Source: a virus
IMG/VR virus record: IMGVR_UViG_3300048027_000408
Location: 1-49,902 of that record
Strand: one strand, 5' to 3'
DNA length: 49,902 bases
Under the pieces are notes generated by a model, which was given only the letters and a program-made list of their open reading frames with translations, did not search any database and was not told the DNA's origin. The position numbers and the translations under genes were made by a program. Shown one piece after another: positions 9,172 to 17,587 of this stretch (position 1 is its first letter; each line of letters starts with the position of its first letter).

Positions 9172-10098
9172 TCATTTATCTGATTTTTTATCATCAGTTG
9201 GTATATTTCCAAGTGTACTTCCTGGTATATATTTTCTATCTCGTTTGTACCTCTTTCTTAGTGTATATTCGTTATATGCTTCCATTGAAGTCTCTTTCCA
9301 CGGAACATAATAAGGTCCTTTGTTGTTAGGTGAGGGTGTATCATATAATGGTGTCGAGGATACATTTTCATCTGATATTTCTTTCTTTATACTTCTATGT
9401 GTTGGAGTAGGAGTTGGTGTTGGAGTAGGTGTTGGAGTAGGTGTTGGAGTAGGTGTCGGAGTAGGTGTCGGGGTTGGTGTGGGAGTTGGTGTGGGAGTAG
9501 GTGTTGGAGTAGGTGTCGGGGTTGGTGTGGGAGTTGGGGTTGGTGTGGGAGTTGGTGTTGGTGTTGGAGTAGGTGTCGGAGTTGGTGTGGGAGTTGGGGT
9601 TGGTGTGGGAGTAGGTGTTGGAGTTGGGGTTGGTGTGGGAGTTGGAGTTGGGGTTGGTGTGGGAGTTGGAGTTGGGGTTGGTGTGGGAGTTGGAGTTGGT
9701 GTTGGTGTTGGAGTTGGAGTAGGTGTCGGAGTTGGTGTGGGTGTAGGTGTTGGTGTTGGAGTTGGGGTTGGTGTGGGAGTTGGTGTTGGAGTTGGAGTAG
9801 GTTTCGGAGTTGGTGTGGGTGTAGGTGTTGGTGTTGGAGTTGGGGTTGGGGTTGGTGTGGGTGTCGGAGTTGGGGTTGGGGTTGGTGTGGGAGTTGGCGT
9901 AGGAGTTTCTTCGACTATGTTTTCTATAAAATCACCTTCTTCTTGAAACCTATCAGCAAATGGTAAGTTATCTATCCAATTTTTTTTTTCGGTAACTCTT
10001 CTCCGAGAGTCATTCTTCCACCCACCATGATATTGTATGCCAACACAAGTGCGACTGCGACAGGATCGAATACCAAAACAATTACAATAATAAACCAC
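9172..10098 (-). CDS. Thr-Pro repeat protein, probable -1 frameshift extension
   Basis: Open frame of 308 codons whose only usual start codon is a GTG at 10098, deep inside the upstream membrane-protein gene. The first ~34 residues from that GTG are Cys/Arg-rich and look like an out-of-frame reading of the overlapping gene. No ATG, GTG or TTG exists in this frame between there and the Thr-Pro tract. The frame joins the membrane-protein frame by a -1 shift at a run of ten A (9980-9989), so the real product is probably a fusion. Visible parts are [16 protein letters not shown], a 169-residue (TP)n tract with one Lys, and a ~75-residue polar, basic tail ending DDKKSDK. Independent initiation at the GTG, or a homopolymer sequencing error, are the alternatives. 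Confidence 0.6.
   Translation of the reverse strand: MVYYCNCFGIRSCRSRTCVGIQYHGGWKNDSRRRVTEKKNWIDNLPFADRFQEEGDFIENIVEETPTPTPTPTPTPTPTPTPTPTPTPTPTPTPTPTPKPTPTPTPTPTPTPTPTPTPTPTPTPTPTPTPTPTPTPTPTPTPTPTPTPTPTPTPTPTPTPTPTPTPTPTPTPTPTPTPTPTPTPTPTPTPTPTPTPTPTPTPTPTPTPTPTPTPTPTPTPTPTPTPTPTPTPTHRSIKKEISDENVSSTPLYDTPSPNNKGPYYVPWKETSMEAYNEYTLRKRYKRDRKYIPGSTLGNIPTDDKKSDK
9400..9906 (-). repeat. Hexanucleotide minisatellite encoding (Thr-Pro)84
   Basis: 507 bases, about 84 copies of a degenerate six-base unit (coding strand ACNCCN) in perfect frame, with a single Thr-to-Lys change near 9801-9803. Codon choice varies (CCA/CCT/CCC, ACT/ACA/ACC), and longer sub-blocks are repeated, which indicates expansion by recombination or slippage with selection for the peptide. 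The plus strand is G-rich with many GGG runs. The unit has no spacer, so it is not a CRISPR array. Confidence 0.97.
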
Positions 10099-11066
10099 TT
10101 TACAACCTGATCTACTGGCATTCCAAATGATTCTGCAATAAAACGAAAACTACCAATATCGGTTGCACGAATTCCTTCTTTTTCTTTTAATATCTCTGCT
10201 TGGTTTTCTTTTATTTTGTCGTATTTGTCTTCTATAATAGTCACATTATCCAAATCGTTTGTTGTGTCACGAAGACCATTTACTTTTTCCACAAATTTGT
10301 CGTATTCACTTGAAATCTGATCATCAATTTTTGCAAGAGAATCGTTATAGGATTTTGTTGCGGAAGTTTCTTCTTCTGTTATTGCTGATAATGATTTTGT
10401 AATAGAATCTCTTTCAGGTTGTTGTGCTACTCTTAATTCTTCTATTTTCTTTTTGTTGTTACTAAACAATCCACCACCTTTTGATTCTAATTCACTTTTA
10501 GATTTATCCAATACAGCAAGACGATCCAATAATTGTTGTCTACGGAGTCCTCTTGCTTCTGTGTCTGTTTTGTTTCTATTAGCAAGTGCTTCTTGTCTTT
10601 TTCGTCCATCTGCTACAAAATCATCATATATCTTTTGGAAACCTGCTATTGTTTCGGTTTTTTTATCTTCTACCGTAACATCTGTATTTTTAAGTGTTTC
10701 AATCTCTGTTTCAATAACTAGTATTTCTTTATTAAGTGTTTCTATGTTATTTTCATGCATTTCCACTCTTGATCGTGTGTCATCATAAGCATCACTTAAA
10801 AATCCATAAATACCCAACGAGGTAATTCCGATTAAAACTACAACTGCAATTGTGCAATACCATTTTAACATCCTCGGAATTCTTTCCCAATAACGATATA
10901 AAAATGAAGTCATTGCAAGTTTTCCTGCCTCTAGAACTCCCGCCATAACCATGGCTGCAATGGCCGCACCTGCAAATAATAATCCAATCCCTCGCACCGA
11001 AAAGAAGGCAGCTGTTCCTGCGACTGCGAGTGCCAATCCCCCTATAATAGCAGTAAATAACTTCAT
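9972..11066 (-). CDS. Four-helix membrane protein with central coiled coil
   Basis: 364 residues from the ATG at 11066, chosen because AAGGAG lies 13 bases upstream; a longer frame to 11102 has no such signal. Hydrophobic helices lie near residues 2-22, 26-48 and 70-95, then a ~200-residue Glu/Lys-rich coiled coil, then a last helix ([19 protein letters not shown]). The coding frame ends a few codons after a run of ten A, with an internal GGAG about 13 bases before the run; a -1 slip there would add the Thr-Pro frame. Topology suggests a membrane-anchored spacer or sensor with the coil on one side. Family not recognised; a role in lysis, superinfection exclusion or host-surface display is open. 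Confidence 0.78.
   Translation of the reverse strand: MKLFTAIIGGLALAVAGTAAFFSVRGIGLLFAGAAIAAMVMAGVLEAGKLAMTSFLYRYWERIPRMLKWYCTIAVVVLIGITSLGIYGFLSDAYDDTRSRVEMHENNIETLNKEILVIETEIETLKNTDVTVEDKKTETIAGFQKIYDDFVADGRKRQEALANRNKTDTEARGLRRQQLLDRLAVLDKSKSELESKGGGLFSNNKKKIEELRVAQQPERDSITKSLSAITEEETSATKSYNDSLAKIDDQISSEYDKFVEKVNGLRDTTNDLDNVTIIEDKYDKIKENQAEILKEKEGIRATDIGSFRFIAESFGMPVDQVVKWFIIVIVLVFDPVAVALVLAYNIMVGGRMTLGEELPKKKIG
9978..10006 (-). promoter_or_regulatory. Candidate -1 ribosomal frameshift signal
   Basis: The minus strand reads CCG AAA AAA AAA ATT in the membrane-protein frame, containing the heptamer A-AAA-AAA. A GGAGAAGAG stretch sits about 7-15 bases upstream, the position of the Shine-Dalgarno-like stimulator in dnaX-type -1 frameshifting. 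Slipping back one base gives AAT TGG ATA GAT and continues into the Thr-Pro frame instead of stopping at the TAG at 9972. Transcriptional slippage on the A run would have the same outcome. Confidence 0.5.
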
Positions 11067-11113
11067 ATCAATACATATCTCCTTCTTTAATTTTAGTAAC
11101 ACTCGTCACTTAC

Positions 11114-11122
11114 ATAAATATA
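11114..11122 (-). promoter_or_regulatory. TATATTTAT box (putative late promoter)
   Basis: Exact coding-strand match upstream of the membrane-protein gene, immediately after the hsp20 terminator. Start codon 47 bases downstream, with a normal leader and AAGGAG site. Confidence 0.5.
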
Positions 11123-11130
11123 ATATAATT

Positions 11131-11165
11131 ATAAAAAAAGAGGGTAAATTTTATTCACCCTCTTT
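11131..11165 (-). terminator. Rho-independent terminator after hsp20
   Basis: On the minus strand AAAGAGGGT and ACCCTCTTT form a perfect 9-bp stem with an 11-base loop, followed by a run of T. It lies 25 bases beyond the hsp20 stop and just before the promoter box of the next gene. Confidence 0.88.
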
Positions 11166-11189
11166 AAATAAAGTTTATATTATTCTATT

Positions 11190-11684
11190 TTAAAGAATTT
11201 TAACTTTTTTTGCTTTTGTTTCAATTACTTCTTTTTTTGGAATAGTGACATTTAGAATTCCGTTATCAAACTTTGCGGAAATCTTATTAACATTTAAAGT
11301 TGCTTTATCAACCTTAAATGATCTTTTAAACGAAGATCGTTTGAGTTCCTTGTAAACATACTTAACGTCCGGGTCTTCTATTTCAGTTTTTTTGTCACCA
11401 GAAATTGTGAGCATACCATCTTCGTATTCAACTGATACGTCTTCTTTTCCAAGACCTGCAATTTCTGCTTCAATACGTACTTCCTTGCTGGTATCAGCTA
11501 CATTTACTCTTGGGTATGAACTATTTCCAAAAAAGTTTACTCCGAACTCTTGTCCGAAGTTTGGAAATGCTTGGTTGACCATTTTGTCAAATATAGAGTC
11601 GAACGGAGTTAAAAATTCGTCTCTTAAATTTGGAACGTGTTTATTAAGTCCTGTTCCAGTCGACTTGTAATTATAGTTTTTCAT
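11190..11684 (-). CDS. hsp20: Small heat shock protein, Hsp20/alpha-crystallin
   Basis: 164 residues. The alpha-crystallin domain spans about residues 58-150, with PRVNVADTSKEVRIEAEIAG near its start and the signature NGILNVTIPK near its end; the N-terminal arm contains DSIFDKMVNQAF. It is an ATP-independent holdase that binds unfolding proteins. Hsp20 genes are common in T4-like phages of aquatic bacteria and may aid capsid or scaffold folding. The ATG has AAGGAA 11 bases upstream. The gene forms its own transcription unit, with a TATATTTAT box, a structured leader and an intrinsic terminator. Confidence 0.95.
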   Translation of the reverse strand: MKNYNYKSTGTGLNKHVPNLRDEFLTPFDSIFDKMVNQAFPNFGQEFGVNFFGNSSYPRVNVADTSKEVRIEAEIAGLGKEDVSVEYEDGMLTISGDKKTEIEDPDVKYVYKELKRSSFKRSFKVDKATLNVNKISAKFDNGILNVTIPKKEVIETKAKKVKIL

Positions 11685-11703
11685 GTATTATTTCCTTTTT
11701 TTT

Positions 11704-11750
11704 GTTACGAATCCCAGTTGGGCATCCGTTGAATAACCTCAGTTGAGCAT
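11704..11750 (-). promoter_or_regulatory. Structured hsp20 leader with two AACU-loop hairpins
   Basis: The leader RNA contains CUCAACUGAG and CCCAACUGGG, two hairpins with the same AACU loop, each preceded by AUG C. The second is extended by GGAU/AUUC and GUUA/UAAC pairs. The leader would begin right after the TATATTTAT box at 11761-11769. A cis-regulatory or thermosensing role is only inferred from placement before a heat shock gene. Confidence 0.5.
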
Positions 11751-11760
11751 TATTCTTAAT

Positions 11761-11769
11761 ATAAATATA
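11761..11769 (-). promoter_or_regulatory. TATATTTAT box (putative late promoter)
   Basis: Exact coding-strand match about 77 bases upstream of hsp20. The predicted start of transcription falls just before the two leader hairpins. Confidence 0.5.
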
Positions 11770-11783
11770 TTGAATTTATTTAA

Positions 11784-12452
11784 TTAATCAAATTTAAAGT
11801 TTTGTTCTGTCAATGACTTTTCAAGAACACACGCCATATGATCTGCCCAATGAAGAACCCTTGGAAGTTCTGTTTTTAATCCGTTTCCAGGATTATGGGT
11901 TTTTAGATAATCTATGTTTGCATCATCGTACATACCATCGGACAATTTTATAGCAAGCCATTCTTTTTGGTTGTATTTGATGTCAAAGTGTTGTAATAAA
12001 AACAATGATCTATCAGTAACACCCATCCAATGAATGTCGGTGTTCATTTTGTAAACCTTGCCTTGATTTTTTACGTGCCAGTCACTATCGTTGGGTTGGT
12101 ATTGCTCCCCATCAAGTGATCCCAATTTTCCGAGGTCATGATTAAGTGCCGAAAACATAAGTTCATCGTCAGTAAAGTCAATTCTTGCACCAAGACTTTG
12201 GAGTAGCACTTTTTGTCCTCTAGCTGCCTTGCATACATTCATCACGTGGTCAATGTATCCACCATCATAGCAATTGTGGTAGTGAATAGTACCACTTGCA
12301 GGTGCTATAAGTGCTCGTAGTCCAAGACATCCATCGTCTGTTCCATACATATAAAGTAGTTTCTCTTGTCGTTCTCCTTCAAATGTATCTTCTATGAATT
12401 TAAGGAATGCTTTGTAATTTTCTTCTAGTTCGGTTTCTGTATATTTTTTCAT
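11784..12452 (-). CDS. HD-domain phosphohydrolase-like protein
   Basis: 222 residues. HD-superfamily metal-binding motifs are visible: HYHN (57-60), H69 in GGYIDHVMNV, and the HD pair at 105-106 in ALNHDLGKLG, with further Asp residues near LSDGMYDD. These proteins usually hydrolyse nucleotides or other phosphoesters; the substrate cannot be told. Similar stand-alone HD proteins occur in large phages. A sigma70-type promoter places its -10 only 9 bases before the ATG, and no clear ribosome-binding site is present. The gene is separated from hsp20 by about 100 bases. Confidence 0.8.
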   Translation of the reverse strand: MKKYTETELEENYKAFLKFIEDTFEGERQEKLLYMYGTDDGCLGLRALIAPASGTIHYHNCYDGGYIDHVMNVCKAARGQKVLLQSLGARIDFTDDELMFSALNHDLGKLGSLDGEQYQPNDSDWHVKNQGKVYKMNTDIHWMGVTDRSLFLLQHFDIKYNQKEWLAIKLSDGMYDDANIDYLKTHNPGNGLKTELPRVLHWADHMACVLEKSLTEQNFKFD

Positions 12453-12461
12453 TTACAATAT

Positions 12462-12490
12462 ATAATATATTTTTTCATTATATACGTCAA
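12462..12490 (-). promoter_or_regulatory. Sigma70-type promoter, near-leaderless
   Basis: Minus strand TTGACG (12490-12485), 17-base spacer, TATTAT (12467-12462), then 9 bases to the ATG at 12452. Initiation 6-7 bases after the -10 would leave a leader of only 2-3 bases. Confidence 0.6.
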
Positions 12491-12498
12491 TATTGTTT

Positions 12499-13173
12499 TT
12501 AAGAATAATATAATTGCTTATTTCTAGAATAAGTATGTGACTTAGAAACAGAATGGTATAGGTGAGCAGTATTAATTTTAATAGATTTGGTATTTTTTGC
12601 ATTCAACCTTTTCTTGACAAAATCCAAATCTTGAAACCCCCACCCTACATAGTTTTCATTATACCCATTACATAATTTTGCTAAATTAGTTTTAAATGCC
12701 ACCGAAAATTTACCAAGTGCTTTGTTATAGTTTTTTCTTCCACTAAGGCATATAAATCCACAATCACAACATAAATCAGATTCTTGCTTGTCAAGTAAAA
12801 TTACTTTTTCAAATGGTTTTATTAAATCAGCATTTGTTTTTTTTAAATAATTTTCAATTTTATTATAATTAGCAAAAAAATCAGAATCTATAATCCAAAC
12901 ATAGTCTGTATTTACCTGATCAATTAGTTTGTTAATAATTTTTGATTTGTTAAATTCTTTACCAAAATTGTATTTGCGATAAATTATTTTTTTTTTAAAT
13001 TTTTCAATAACTTTGTCTTCTAAATTATTGTTTGAATTCTGCTCAAAGACATATACTTGAGACTCGGTTATTTGTTTTATTAAATTAGTCAAAACAAACA
13101 TAAAATTTCTAAGTCTGTCTGACTTAAGATCAAATACAGGGACTAAAATACTAATTGAATTTATTTTACTCAA
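12499..13173 (-). CDS. Glycosyltransferase-like protein, GT2/GT7 type
   Basis: 224 residues, TTG start next to the stop of the upstream tail protein. N-terminal ISILVPVFDLKSDRLRNF is a GT-A beta-strand start, YVWIIDSDFF (about residue 94) is the DxD nucleotide-sugar/metal site, and NYVGWGFQDLDFVKKRL near the C-terminus is like the GWGxED acceptor motif of GT7/chondroitin-type enzymes. It probably transfers a sugar to virion, DNA or host glycan. It is the only glycosyltransferase on the minus strand, encoded among tail genes, so it may modify tail fibres. Confidence 0.8.
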   Translation of the reverse strand: MSKINSISILVPVFDLKSDRLRNFMFVLTNLIKQITESQVYVFEQNSNNNLEDKVIEKFKKKIIYRKYNFGKEFNKSKIINKLIDQVNTDYVWIIDSDFFANYNKIENYLKKTNADLIKPFEKVILLDKQESDLCCDCGFICLSGRKNYNKALGKFSVAFKTNLAKLCNGYNENYVGWGFQDLDFVKKRLNAKNTKSIKINTAHLYHSVSKSHTYSRNKQLYYS

Positions 13174-13174
13174 C

Positions 13175-15244
13175 CTAACAAGCCTGTGAACAACCTATTG
13201 TTGAATTATTTAAGTAACCAAGTTCACACAATTCTTGTATTGTATAATGCGTTCCTTCAGGTGATCCATTAAACCTTATAGAGTAACAACACTCAGTTCT
13301 CAGTGTTGACTTGTTTAGGGTGAGCTTTATGAGTTCACCGTTAAGGGTTTCATTTGCTCCAATTTCTGCAATTATATATCTCGGATCATATTCAAACTGA
13401 TCCTGTGTTTGACCTTGTGTAAACCTTCTTGCTTCATTGGCATAGATTGTCATGAATGCAGGCTCTGAACCACTTTTAATTGTTGCAGGATAACAAATCT
13501 GTACATCTTCTCTAACATTTTTCCACGAAACCAACAATGAGTCTTTTGGACGTGAACCTTGAGGCCATACTATATTACTGGTCTCGTCCATTGTATATAG
13601 TCTTGCACCTTCTATGTTGTTAAATAATAATGAATCTGTATCAAGTAACTCACTTATAGATACACCCGAACCACTATTTGGTTGAATAATTGCACGATTA
13701 CCCCCACAACAAATGTCATCGTCACATATAATAGGATATGTATTAGATGCCAAATATTGAGCCCAATGAGTATTTGCAATAGGATCACCGGTTGATGTAA
13801 CAAATCTAAGTGTAACTTCTTTTTCTATAATTCCCAAATTATTGCTATCCACAGGAAATAATTCAACGGCTGTATCATTGTCCGAACTTGGTAATATAAA
13901 GTTAGTCCTTACTTTTTTAGTTACTTTTTCAGAATTCTCAGTTTCTTCCCAACTCATTTCTACGTATAAGTCGTTTGCCATTTCAATTGAAAATCCAAGT
14001 GGTACTTCGTTTGATTCACCACCAACACCTTCTACTAATTTGAACTCATACAATGCACCTTCGGTTAGGTCAATATTACTAACTTCACCACCCTCTCCTG
14101 CGAATTTATCTTTAATACTCGGTTGTTCTTGTTGGACACAACTTGGTGAAACAACTAGGTTTGGAACAGACCTTACTACATCACTTGTTGCAAGTGGTGT
14201 TTGGTTTGCAACTGAACCTGCTCCGTTGGTTGTTTTTAGTCTTACGTACAAACTACCAACTCCGTTTATACCTCGTTCTCTTGTTATTGAATCTCCAGCT
14301 GCAATTCCAAACTCTGTTGAAAATTTTGTTGCATCAAATGAATACTTGTTGGAATTGTCGCCTTGTATAATTGCTTGCTCTTTACTAGATAGTCCATGTG
14401 GAAGGTTGTGATACATAACAAAATCGTCACCCCCAAGTAAACGGTTATAATGTAATTCTGCGACCAATGGGAATCTGTTGGACATATTTCCGATATTTTC
14501 AATATCAACTGTCCAGCCACCGTTTACTAAAGTAAGTTTTATATCATATCTTGCTATTTCTGTTTGACCTCCAGATGACGATCCTGTCAATGCACGGTAA
14601 TGGAGGACTATTCCGGAAGATGCATCCTTTGCAAATAAAACAGGTTTACTTATAGTTGGTTCTTTTTTAGATAAATTGCTACCAAACGATACATCGTCCG
14701 TAAAGGTGCGATCCCACAAAAAATAGGTCAAACCTTCTTCAAGTTGAGAATTTTCTAAATCTGTATTTTTAAAGTTAATATGTCCAAACATTACTATAGT
14801 TGCATTTGTTGAAACTCCGGTGGGGTTTGTTGCTTCTCCACTACAACTTGTGTCAACACTTTCAACCACACCAATTACTTCGGTTAAATGTTCTGGATCG
14901 TGTATATTTGGTGTAAGATCAAGTTTTGCGTATGCTCTTTCGTACCTTTTATTTTCTCTATCCCACCTCACTACATCACCAACTTTAGGGCAATCGTATG
15001 ACAGGGTTACATTAAAAGCAATACGGCTACTGTCTATTCCGTTTGATCTTACATGGTTGTCAATGCTTGATCCTATTGAGTTTCTTAATAACTCTTCTGC
15101 TTTATTTGCTATTGCTAGTGCGGTTTCTTCTGTACTCCCTATTTCTTCCGAGGGAACTCTTACAGTTAATCCACACCCACCTCCGCCAGAAGCGGAGCCT
15201 CCTAAACTTGAACAATTTTTTAAATTAAATGTAGAACCTGCCAT
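13175..15244 (-). CDS. Tail fibre/virion surface protein
   Basis: 689 residues from the ATG at 15244, with GGAAA upstream; an upstream TTG at 15259 is less likely. After a Gly/Ser-rich N-terminus, about residues 80-225 hold a module that starts KVGDVVRWDRENKRYERAYA and contains EVIGVV, GHINF, GLTYFLWD, SKPVLFA and GIVLHYRAL. This module recurs twice in the neighbouring 613-residue protein. The rest is beta-rich, with several Cys near the C-terminus (CDDDICCGGN, CSQAC). Position among tail genes and the shared module support a fibre or decoration protein. Confidence 0.75.
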   Translation of the reverse strand: MAGSTFNLKNCSSLGGSASGGGGCGLTVRVPSEEIGSTEETALAIANKAEELLRNSIGSSIDNHVRSNGIDSSRIAFNVTLSYDCPKVGDVVRWDRENKRYERAYAKLDLTPNIHDPEHLTEVIGVVESVDTSCSGEATNPTGVSTNATIVMFGHINFKNTDLENSQLEEGLTYFLWDRTFTDDVSFGSNLSKKEPTISKPVLFAKDASSGIVLHYRALTGSSSGGQTEIARYDIKLTLVNGGWTVDIENIGNMSNRFPLVAELHYNRLLGGDDFVMYHNLPHGLSSKEQAIIQGDNSNKYSFDATKFSTEFGIAAGDSITRERGINGVGSLYVRLKTTNGAGSVANQTPLATSDVVRSVPNLVVSPSCVQQEQPSIKDKFAGEGGEVSNIDLTEGALYEFKLVEGVGGESNEVPLGFSIEMANDLYVEMSWEETENSEKVTKKVRTNFILPSSDNDTAVELFPVDSNNLGIIEKEVTLRFVTSTGDPIANTHWAQYLASNTYPIICDDDICCGGNRAIIQPNSGSGVSISELLDTDSLLFNNIEGARLYTMDETSNIVWPQGSRPKDSLLVSWKNVREDVQICYPATIKSGSEPAFMTIYANEARRFTQGQTQDQFEYDPRYIIAEIGANETLNGELIKLTLNKSTLRTECCYSIRFNGSPEGTHYTIQELCELGYLNNSTIGCSQAC

Positions 15245-15264
15245 GTTATTTATTTCCAATCATG

Positions 15265-15723
15265 TTAAATGTTTTCTAAATTACTGACGTCAGAATAGTC
15301 ACCTGGATTTACCGACTTAATAGGTTGTAATGCAAGCATCCATCTTGGTGGTATACCAGGATCTGTTGTTGTTCTACGGAACACATAAATATTCTCTATG
15401 TTTATTTTGCCATCAGTTGGTTGCTTTATGTAAGTAATATATGCAGTATCATCTTCTGCATTATATCCAAAAATAGCATCAAGTGGCCAAACCGAATCGA
15501 GAAAACTTGAGAGTTCGTTGATTAAAGAGATATATGCGGTGTCGTGTTCTGCCTTCTTGATGTTATAATACTCAAGTTTTTCAGCATCAGTCACATACTC
15601 AGGTGGGTACTCTGTTACTCCTGGAAAACTTTCACTTTGTGGTGTATAATCACTTCCATCCCCTCGGGTATAGAATGTAAAATGCTTATATCTCATGTTT
15701 CCTATGTCATACAAAGATCCCAT
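15265..15723 (-). CDS. Small tail-associated protein
   Basis: 152 residues. Begins MGSLYDIGNMRYKHFTFYTR and has a central acidic helix (DAEKLEYYNIKKAEHDTAY) with beta-type flanks ending RWMLALQPIKSVNPG. It starts at the base where the upstream fibre gene ends (one-base overlap) and is followed by the second fibre gene, so it is translated as part of the tail-fibre operon. A fibre chaperone, connector or minor fibre part is an inference; no family was recognised. Confidence 0.72.
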   Translation of the reverse strand: MGSLYDIGNMRYKHFTFYTRGDGSDYTPQSESFPGVTEYPPEYVTDAEKLEYYNIKKAEHDTAYISLINELSSFLDSVWPLDAIFGYNAEDDTAYITYIKQPTDGKINIENIYVFRRTTTDPGIPPRWMLALQPIKSVNPGDYSDVSNLENI

Positions 15724-17564
15724 TATATTCCTCCTGTAATGTTATTCCAAACTGCTTTACCATTTTTAGTGGATGCGTTTATCGGAAGATACCACCTCTG
15801 TCTTAAATAATTTTTCTCAACTTGATCGTATTCGTTTGTTTCTACGTTTAGTTTCCAACCTTGATGGACTATTACAACCTCATCACCTTCTAGTGCATTT
15901 GGAAATGATGCGTGTAAAAATATATTTGCATCTTCACTGTTATAGGGTGCTTCGAGTGTAGTCAGATAAATTTCTTGCTTCTTTGAACTACATCCTGTTG
16001 TTTCATTAGTTATCGGATTTACAGCATTACATTGATCAATCGGTGAAGGGTATGCAGGATGATCTAATAGTAAAATTTGGTTATCACTTACTGCATAAAA
16101 TACTGGTTTTTGATAAACAGTAACATTTCCTGTACTATCATCACGTGTAAATGGATTATGGATTGTTGAATTTCTAAAAGGAGATTCTCCGTTAATCACT
16201 TTTTCCATATCTGCATCTGAGTAATTGCCTTCACCTGCATCTACAAACTGAGATGTATTATAGTCGTATATTGTCTGCGAGAGACGAGGTCTGCTGAATT
16301 CTGTATTTAAGTTTTCAGGATCAAATCCAGAAAGATAATATGTGTATCCTTGTTTAAACATTGATCCCGTACCGTTAGCATCTTCCAACCCACTTGGTTT
16401 TTCAAATTTAATCATTCCTCTTGTTTGCACCTGAAAGTAATCCTTATTAGAACTTATAACCATACCTAAAACATCTGAATAATATGTTCTGTCTTGTTCC
16501 GCAATTGTATCTGAATAAGTTGCTCTTGCGTTGGATAGTGTATAATCTCCATCAGGAACTACATCAAGGTATGCAGGATATATTCCTTCAAGTTCTTCTC
16601 CAAATTGATTTGTTCCAGAAATTCCAAAAGAATTGTCCTGATTTCTGCGGATTTTGCGTTTTACTCTAATAATATCACCAACCTTTACATTTGTACACGA
16701 TGCTATAATTTCTAAAACAAATTTATGTGGTTCATCACCACTTTCACAAACAAGACCACGATAATTTACAAGAACACCAGATGTTTCGGATGTTGCTACA
16801 ATCATTGGTTTTGATACGTGTGTTACAGAATCAGAAAAAGAATTGGCAGGATCAGATAAACTCAGAAGTCCGTCTGATTGTAATAAATTATCCGAAGATA
16901 TAAAATATGTCTTACCATCTATTAAAGGAGTTGGTTCTACGACATTACCTGCTGAGTTATATCCAACAGGGGATGTTGCTGATCCGTCAGCTTTTTGAAA
17001 TTCAATATGACCACCAAATGCTACATTTATGTGAGTAATTGTAGAATTTTCATCGGATGGAATTTCTCTTTTTAACTTTCTTATTATACCGACTACTTCT
17101 TGTTCAATTTCTTCGTTAGTATTTCTAAATACAGATGTTGCCTTTTGATACTTTCCATTTTTTCGTGTAAGTATGTTTCCTACTTTATATGTATCATGCA
17201 GTGTTTCATTCGTATCTACATGAAAGTTGCTTACTCCGTTTATATTAAAAACTGGTATTGATAATTCAGCTGCACCAGGTGAGTCTGTAAAAACCACACC
17301 GTCTTCGGTCTCATTAATCTGCAAGTATCCACCTGACCATCCAGAATATGAATTTGGTACATCTGATAATGCAGGTAAACTAATTCCCACATCTCCTTGT
17401 TGTATTTCTGCCAATTGACCTGCAAGTGTACCTGCTTCAATTGCCATAGTTTCACCAGTAGGTGAACCCGATATACCGTTTGCACTTGTATCTACTACTA
17501 CAAGTAAATCACTTTTTGCAAGTTTTTGCAAACGACTTAAATCTGTTATTTTTTGGTTGGCCAT
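15723..17564 (-). CDS. Tail fibre protein with duplicated module
   Basis: 613 residues. The N-terminus, MANQKITDLSRLQKLAKSDL followed by LVVVDTS, is the common KITDL opening of phage fibre and tail-spike proteins. Two copies of a ~150-220-residue module follow (from about residues 125 and 290), each with KVGnIL/KVGDII, an (E/D)V(V/L)GxV strand, GhIeF/GMIKF, G(K/Y)TYY/FxS and (S/Q)KPxxxA. The ATG has AAGGA 5 bases upstream, and a TATATTTAT box lies 23 bases upstream. Likely a host-recognition or adaptor fibre. Confidence 0.8.
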   Translation of the reverse strand: MANQKITDLSRLQKLAKSDLLVVVDTSANGISGSPTGETMAIEAGTLAGQLAEIQQGDVGISLPALSDVPNSYSGWSGGYLQINETEDGVVFTDSPGAAELSIPVFNINGVSNFHVDTNETLHDTYKVGNILTRKNGKYQKATSVFRNTNEEIEQEVVGIIRKLKREIPSDENSTITHINVAFGGHIEFQKADGSATSPVGYNSAGNVVEPTPLIDGKTYFISSDNLLQSDGLLSLSDPANSFSDSVTHVSKPMIVATSETSGVLVNYRGLVCESGDEPHKFVLEIIASCTNVKVGDIIRVKRKIRRNQDNSFGISGTNQFGEELEGIYPAYLDVVPDGDYTLSNARATYSDTIAEQDRTYYSDVLGMVISSNKDYFQVQTRGMIKFEKPSGLEDANGTGSMFKQGYTYYLSGFDPENLNTEFSRPRLSQTIYDYNTSQFVDAGEGNYSDADMEKVINGESPFRNSTIHNPFTRDDSTGNVTVYQKPVFYAVSDNQILLLDHPAYPSPIDQCNAVNPITNETTGCSSKKQEIYLTTLEAPYNSEDANIFLHASFPNALEGDEVVIVHQGWKLNVETNEYDQVEKNYLRQRWYLPINASTKNGKAVWNNITGGI

Positions 17565-17587
17565 TCCTTTTTAATTATTCAATATAA

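Noticed and set aside
9400-9906. CRISPR-like array
   Set aside because: The unit is 6 bases with no spacers, lies in a coding frame, and no cas genes are present.
9320-9966. Long plus-strand frames encoding (Gly-Val)n or Cys/Trp/Ser-rich repeats
   Set aside because: They are the complement and shifted readings of the Thr-Pro repeat DNA; a six-base repeat opens several frames at once. No start signals or neighbours support them.
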